A stretch of 49,356 nucleotides of DNA from Cerioporus squamosus (taxonomy: Eukaryota; Basidiomycota; Agaricomycetes; Polyporales; Polyporaceae). A model generated the notes under the pieces. That model saw nothing but the letters and a program-made list of their open reading frames with translations. It was not told the DNA's origin and made no database searches. Below are positions 43,466 to 49,356 of this stretch, in pieces. The stretch spans positions 1-49,356 of the forward strand of contig JABYQS010000235.1 in assembly GCA_022592435.1 (NCBI GenBank), written 5' to 3'. The stretch's first letter is position 1. The number at the start of each line of letters is the position of its first letter. A program made the translations under genes and the position numbers.

Positions 43466-46400
43466 TCACACCTCGAACCGGGTCCACACCTCCACCAGCC
43501 CGTCCGCCAGCTTCGTCGGCAGCGCCCACAGCGGCAAGAACTGCTTCACCTCCTCGAATGCAGGTATCCTCCCACTCCCGGGCGGCCCCAACGCGCTCGC
43601 ATACTCCGCGTACTCGCATGCCGCACGCCCCTTCAACGTCTCCTCGTCGTCCGAGTCGCTCTCCGCGTCCCAGCCGACCTCGACGACGAACTCTTTGCCC
43701 CACGTCCTGCTCCACAGCCGCGCCTCCTTCACGCCCCCCGGCGGCATGCCGTACCCACCCTGGAGACGCATCTTCGCAAACGGCGCAGGGGCGTCCGAGT
43801 CCTGCGCGCGGTGATGGTCGTGCACGTAGACGAAGTCGATGGCACGGTCGAAGTACAGCCTGCACCCGCGCGTGTTCTCGCCACGCACAGATATGAGCGC
43901 CCTCGACGCGTTCAGGCGTGTCGCCTTCACGTCGAGCCACTGCGAAGCGGGGAAGGAGGCGTTGCCGGTTGGGGATGGGAGGAGGTCCGTCGCCCACTTG
44001 CAGGTCATGAGGTCCGGACGGAGGCCCTTCTTGTCGCAGGCTACGTCGCTCGTCCACGATGAGGGAATGTCGGGCGTGATGTACTTGTCGACGTATACCT
44101 TCAGCCCGGTCAGGGTCGTGTCTGCACGCACGACATCGAGGGGTTGGGCACGAGCGCCGCCGGGCGGGTTCACGGCGAGACCGGCCGTAGGGGAGAGCTC
44201 CACGGACTGCTGGAAGTAGACGCGGAACGGCCATTCCTGGGTGAAGGGGTACGCAGTCCAGGTGGCAGCAAGCAGGACTACGAAGACCGCCGCAACAAGC
44301 GCGTTCAACCATTGGGGTAGTTTGTGTGCAAACGGAGTCAGGGGGACGAATATGAGCACGGAGAAGAATGCCAGTATCTCGTATACTGTGAAAACGCTTC
44401 AGCGCAGATCCTGTGGGTCGAATAGACGTCACTTACCCATTGCCGGACTGCTTCCGTCCACCAAGGTATGCATCAAAGCATTCAGCAACAGTACCTCAAG
44501 CTGGAACAACAGCAGCACGGTGGCGGGCACGAGCAACAGCATCTGCCCGATCCACCAACCATACTCGTCTGTCGGCTTCCCGACGACCTTGACGTCCCCC
44601 GGCCTATCGAGTGTAAGATACTCGCTGCCGCCCTGCGACACGCGCCGGTGCTGGTGCATGAGCGGGGTGATCTCCGTCGGGTCGGTCTCCACGATCTCCC
44701 CCTCTTCAACATGCGCCGCCTCCGCCCGCACGGGGCTTTGAGCCTCAGCGTCGTCATCGCCATGCTCGGCATCGCCATGCTCGGGGACCTCGTAGCGCAC
44801 ACCGCGCACCAGGCGGCGCCCAGCGATGGTACCCTCCGCACGCGCCTCGCGCTCCTCACGGGTGCTGAATAGGTCGCTGCGGCTGCCCATCTCGTTGCCC
44901 GGGTCACCGCGTCTGCCCGCCCGGACGAGTTCCAGCACGAGTGCAAGCCAGGCCCCGAGGTAGAGAACCGTCGTCCAGTACAGGGAGCTGAGCTGCCGGG
45001 TTGCGATGGCCACGGTCGAGACCAGGAGAAGCAGCCAAGTGAATGAGTACAGGGAGAGCGTGACTGAGAGCTTCTGCGAGACGAAGGTAGGCGGGAGCAA
45101 GTGGTGCAGCGCTTGTAGTGGCAGAACCAAGGCGAGGAATGACAGCGAGAGGAAGGCGGTCAGGACTGCATACGCATGCGAGTGGATCACCTATGTCCAA
45201 GGGATGAGTACGATTAGTGAAGGTGAAGAGTTGACTTACATATGGGTTGAGATGGACGTATCCAGCGATGAGGCCTACGTGAGCAAGCACGCCGACGATG
45301 AGAGCTATCCAGAAGCGCTCCCATCCAGCCAATGCCTTCAAAGCCAGTTTGACCTTCGCCATCTTGCTGTGATCGCTGGTTGCCGACACAGACTCAGGTG
45401 CTGTTTTCCCAGCGGTAAGCACCGACTCTGGAGTGATAGAGGAACGAGCTCACTGGCATGCTTCTTGGAGGCGAGCATGACCCAGGCAATCAGACCGATC
45501 GCACTTAGCGGCCCGATGACGAGGAAGACGATGTTGAAGACATAGAAGGCATCCATAGGGAACAGGACCAAGGCACGCCCCAGAACTGCAACACATGTTG
45601 ATGTCAAAAGACAAGGAAAGGAAGCTGGGGTACCCACTGTCAAAGTAGACTGATCCTCTGGAGTCAGACCCGGGTTCGTCATCGTTGAGCAAGCTCAAGC
45701 CTGCGCCACGGACAAGCTCCATCATCGCCCACAAAGCCTTGCGTCCTTCGTCGTGGCCCATACCTGGGATGGAGTCCCTCGGCGTGTGATAATAGGCACG
45801 GTTTTTGTAGAAGGCGAAGTCGAACCCTTGGATACTGGGAGCCTCTCCCTCGACTCCTCGCGCATATACCTCATAGTCGGTAGCACTGCGAATCAGTCCA
45901 GCGGAGAAGGCCTCCGAAGTGAGAACGTTCCCATGTGGGTGTTTCACGGCGGAGTTAAGCAGCGATCGTGCCGCGCCAAGTGACGTCGAACGGAAGGCTA
46001 CTGGACGGCTGTGATGAGGAGGATCAGAGTTCGGTACGTTCCATCAAGCGCATGTACCCACCCTCCGGATGCCGCTCCCTCAAGGTTGATGAATGTAGAA
46101 GTGAGGTTCGACCACGGGTGTTCGAAGTACGCATGAGCACCATTGAGCTGATCCTCCTCGCCGTTGTTGAAGAAGAAGATGGCAGTCCGGCGTGGACGTC
46201 GGTCGGGTTGTGCGAAGTACTCTGCCATTTCCAACAACGTCACCACTCCCATCCCGTCGTCTGTCGCACCCGGAGCGGAAGAAACGGAGTCGTAGTGGGA
46301 GGAAAAGAGCACGCCGTCGGGCCCGGACTCGGGTGAGGCAAGAGGAGAGTCCGTGCCGTCGATCTTGAGCAGCACGTTCGTTCCCTCGAAGTACACTGCG

Positions 46401-46797
46401 TGGTCCTTGGCGGCAATGTAGGTAACGTTCGAGGTGAGGTCGTCGGACATGTGAATATGATCATGGCGTTCTGCGAGACGTTGCAGCCGAGAAAGAATAT
46501 ATCGCCGAACGTCATCATTTGCGTGAGAGATGTAGGGATGAGGACCAGCAGTGATCTGTCAGACTCGTCAACAGCGAACTTGTTTCGTCCGTGTAAAGTT
46601 CAAACCAGCACACGCACCTTGCTCAACGCCTCGTATCCCCGGTCCAAATCCAAGCCACGTAGATTCTTGGGAACGCTGGCAAGTTCATCAAAGCTCAATA
46701 CGCTGGCGAATAGCGCAACATAGATGATGAGGGTGAGAACCACGACGGGAACGGGCGTAAACTTGAACGGCGAAGCCAACTTCGTCGACACGGGCAT
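43466..46797 (-). CDS. PFF1: Vacuolar membrane protease (M28 peptidase)
   Basis: Seven exons on the minus strand (46797-46618, 46555-46062, 46008-45638, 45585-45454, 45400-45240, 45190-44437, 44385-43466) sum to 1004 codons (1003 aa), the usual Pff1 size. After an N-terminal membrane segment (VPVVVLTLIIYVALFASVLS), the luminal peptidase domain has SSHYDSVSSAPGATDDGMG and NNGEEDQLNGA, which hold the zinc-binding His/Asp and catalytic Glu pair of family M28. LEGAASGGRPVAFRST spans an intron. About eight more membrane segments follow (for example FYVFNIVFLVIGPLSAIGLI), with an acidic loop and a C-terminal luminal domain. Pff1 is a predicted vacuolar metallopeptidase of unclear substrate. All phases agree. 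Confidence 0.95.
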
Positions 46798-47408
46798 CGC
46801 AAGAACGTGGATCAAAGACGGGTATATACCATGCAAAGCGTCACAGAGAATACAGCACAGCTCTTGGGTGTCGTCGTCGTCGTCGCTATCGGTCGAACCT
46901 GCGTCGACGTCGTCGTGCACGACGAGCTCGAGCCAAAGTATGACGTACACACAAACCCACTGCCCAGCGCTAGTATTTGGCGCTGCGATGCTGTGACCTT
47001 ATGTTGCCCTTCTGCGGCATCGTCACGGTCACACGCGTTTCGACACCGCGCGCCCGCCAAAATCTTGCCGTCCACAACGCAGGCCGCATCGTCAAGGTGA
47101 GTAACGTTCCCTATGCTGAATGAATGTCCGTGCAGGTCTTGCGATGGATCCTTGAGGGCAATGGGAAAGTTTGGGAGCAGAATGGTGGGCGGAAAGGGTT
47201 GGATGCGTGGGTTGGGTTCAGGATGACGGGTGGGCAGGCCAGGTCTTGGTGGACAGACCCTGCTACGCAACGGCTTTATCAACGACAGAGGGCTCTTCTG
47301 GCGCACGAGGATACAACGCCCCGTCGAACTCTCATCGCAAGACCTCGCAAGATCCATAGGTCTCATCGCTGACTCTTGAGTTTGCCCCTTAGCTCAAGAC
47401 TTCCAGCA
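46798..47408. promoter_or_regulatory. Divergent promoter of PFF1 and RPL25
   Basis: The two genes point away from each other. No gene is seen; open frames on the minus strand are extensions of the PFF1 leader. The RPL25 side ends in a C/T-rich stretch before the ATG, as is common for ribosomal-protein genes. Confidence 0.55.
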
Positions 47409-48104
47409 ATGGCCATTACGAAGACTCCCAAGGGTAAGGCGACGAAGGGTACGTCTATTGTCATGGCGCACATGAGCAGTTCGTCTCATGCCTTATGTTA
47501 TGACCAGCGTCCGACAAGGATGCGAAGGCCAAGGCTGCGAAGAAGGCCGCGCTGCACGGTACGCACGCACACGCTGCGCGCAAAGTCCGCTACTTCCGTC
47601 TCCTTCCACCGCCCCAAGACCCTCCGCCTTCCCCGCACTCCCAAGTACCCCCCGCAAGTCCATCAACCATGCACCTCGTATGGATGAGTTCAGGACGATT
47701 GTTTCGTGAGTATTGAATACTGTGTATCCCTGCTCGCAGTGGTTAATCCTTGCTGCTTCCCCAGACCACTGAACACGGAGTCGGCCATGAAGAAGATCGA
47801 AGAGCACAACACGCTCGTTTTCATTGTGGACATCCGTTCGAACAAGAGGCAGATCAAGGACGCCGTCAAGAAGCTCTACGACGTGCAGGCGGCGAAAATT
47901 AACACCCTTATCCGGTGAGTTCATCCGTGGACCCTTCATGGGGTGTCGCTCACTCCTTTGTTGCAGCCCTGATGGCAAAAAGAAGGCGTACGTCCGGTTG
48001 ACGGCGGACCACGACGCTTTGGACGTCGCGAACAAGGTCAGCCCTGTTCTGTGCTACCGGTTTCGTTTCTTGCTGACGATGACATCCAGATTGGCTTCAT
48101 CTAA
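47409..48104 (+). CDS. RPL25: 60S ribosomal protein uL23 (L25/L23a), two frameshifts in exon 2
   Basis: uL23 lies at the peptide exit tunnel and docks SRP and other factors. Exons 47409-47448, 47508-47705, 47765-47914, 47967-48036 and 48090-48104 encode [92 protein letters not shown] and the final IGFI. Exon 2 contains two extra bases relative to a working gene: a T at 47591 and one C in the C6 run 47648-47653. Without them the exon is 196 nt, the phases match, and the protein would be 156 aa, the normal length. Identity is certain. The lesions mean sequencing error or recent pseudogenisation. Confidence 0.92.
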
Positions 48105-48611
48105 TCGGGTTGTTGCTTATTGTCCTTTCGTCGTCGTCCTCTATCATACTTTTTTGCACGTCTTGTTCTGCTCTTCTGCGGAAGCATATGTACACTGAGC
48201 CATTGGTGCTGCCCTCGCCAACCCATGACATGACCATGTATGCGTACCACCCCCAATGCCACACGCCCATGCACAATCGCATACCTGTCAGCGCTGCACA
48301 TACATTACAGCACAAATTCTGTCCCCGGTGTGAGATTGTATTCCGGGTTCGCCGGGCCCAGACTCCAGGCTCTAGGCGTGTGTCGCCTCTCTACTTGTTC
48401 GTGTCCTTGTCAAACTCCTTGTCCTCTACCGCCATCATCAGACTGTATGCGGACTTCGCATCTCGCGTGTCCTCTATGTACTGTGCTTGTTTGACTTCGT
48501 TCGAGTCATGTTGGCTTCGCTTCGATGGTGTCAACCGCCGTGATGCTTCCTCCTGAAACCACCATCTGCCTGACCTCCCCGCTGTACGGGCTTCACTAAA
48601 CTGCAGACGGT
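48105..48611. other. Intergenic region between RPL25 and the ABC-type gene
   Basis: This is the 3' flank of RPL25 and the promoter of the next gene. Pyrimidine-rich tracts occur near 48110-48180 and 48400-48440. No gene is recognised. Confidence 0.5.
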
Positions 48612-49356
48612 ATGCAATGCGCCGCGCTACGACGCCTACCACGTTTTCCTCGACTGGTCTCCCGGGTTCATAACGACGCCACTGCTCTACCCATCGTCAA
48701 CATCCCGAAATCGTCTATCTACGAGCTCGGCGAGCAAGAACCCATTCTCAAGGATGTCTCGCTCGTCGTCCAGCCTCACGATTCATGGGCTGTCGTGAGC
48801 GCAGATGCGGCAGCGGGGAAGGCTGCACTCTTCGGTGCGCTCATGGGAACACACAGGATCTCCCCGCCCGCGCCGCCGCCCGGAGGCCTGTACCCCTTCC
48901 TCCAGGATGCGGACCCGCACAGGTACGTCCAGATGGTGCGCTTTGCTCACCGTGGAAAGGGGTCCGGGGACGGGTTCTACGACTTCGGCGCGGTATGGGG
49001 CCGTGCGCGAAGAGGACAAGCGGACACTACGCGACACGTTCTTCCCGGATATGGCGCGTCCGATACATGAGCTGGCCATCTCCTCGCTGTACAAGGCAGA
49101 ACAGCTGGAGCCTGTGAGCGAAGAGGATGCTCAGGCGAAGGAGAGACAGCAGGCGTACTTCGACTTCCTGACGGCGCGTCTGCGGTTGACGGACCTGTTG
49201 GACTTGCCCATGATTGCTTGAGCAACGGGCAGACGAGGAGGGCGAGATCGCGAAGGCCTTGCTGTCCGAACCCAGACTGCTCTTGCTGGATGAACCTCTG
49301 AGTGAGTGTCTGCTCTCAGTTGACTTCAGTTCTTTTCATGTATAATTTGCCTGCAA
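48612..49356 (+). CDS. ABC-type ATPase, probably mitochondrial (partial, frameshifted)
   Basis: The frame from 48612 starts MQCAALRRLPRFPRLVSRVH, an Arg-rich leader suited to mitochondria. It continues with an ABC N-terminal region (EPILKDVSLVVQPHDSWAVV) and a poor Walker A (SADAAAGKAALFGALMG). After YDF near 48985 the sense moves to another frame (ARYGAVREEDKRTLRDTFF, YKAEQLEPVSEEDAQAKE). A TGA at 49219 follows, then LSNGQTRRAR (the ABC signature LSxGQ) in a third frame, and LLLLDEPL (Walker B) in a fourth. The order and spacing are those of one ABC domain, so about three small indels interrupt it. A GTGAGT donor at 49302 starts an intron that runs out of the window. It resembles fungal YDR061W-like proteins. 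Confidence 0.75.

Noticed and set aside
43389..44432. Alternative minus-strand frame of 347 aa
   Set aside because: Overlaps the last PFF1 exon in another frame; PFF1 frame and phases are fully consistent.

Overview
The window is nuclear DNA of a filamentous basidiomycete, most likely a wood-decay agaricomycete. Coding DNA is GC-rich and cut by many 47-80 bp GT-AG introns. The genes include a CBM1-tagged family CE16 acetylesterase, a RasGEF/PH/RhoGAP protein of BEM2 type, fungal INO1, TOS1 and PFF1, and a cluster of lineage-specific unknown genes. Exon structures were built by hand; for nearly every complete gene the exon lengths sum to a multiple of three with matching intron phases.

Layout. 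1-5.4 kb: three copies of an unrecognised family sharing an N-terminus; the first is inverted and cut by the window edge. 6.1-7.9 kb: CBM1-CE16 esterase in 13 exons, one apparently only 2 nt long. 8.3-10.1 kb: TIM50. 10.1-13.5 kb: gene-poor DNA with a small unknown gene, repeats, a short telomere-like tract and a probable decayed gene. 13.6-16.2 kb: F-box/LRR-like gene and CMC4. 16.5-18.3 kb: INO1. 18.3-20.5 kb: no clear gene. 20.5-27.9 kb: BEM2-like gene of 12 exons, read leftwards. 28.7-31.3 kb: large F-box gene. 31.6-35.7 kb: kinase fragment, intron-containing tRNA-Asp, and an inverted copy of the 9.1-11.7 kb segment. That copy carries a truncated TIM50 pseudogene, an intact second copy of the small unknown gene and a 1.1 kb TIR element. 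35.8-49.4 kb: TOS1, an SDR-like membrane protein, an NmrA-family reductase, a serine/proline-rich membrane protein, the vacuolar protease PFF1, ribosomal protein uL23 (RPL25) and the 5' part of an ABC-type ATPase gene.

The housekeeping genes do not form one pathway. TIM50 and CMC4 are mitochondrial, INO1 makes inositol, BEM2/TOS1 concern polarity and cell wall, PFF1 is vacuolar. The interesting parts are structural: the inverted family cluster, the inverted segmental duplication with 2.6 kb homologous arms about 20 kb apart, the 2-nt microexon, and frameshifts in RPL25, the ABC gene and both F-box genes while long neighbours stay open.
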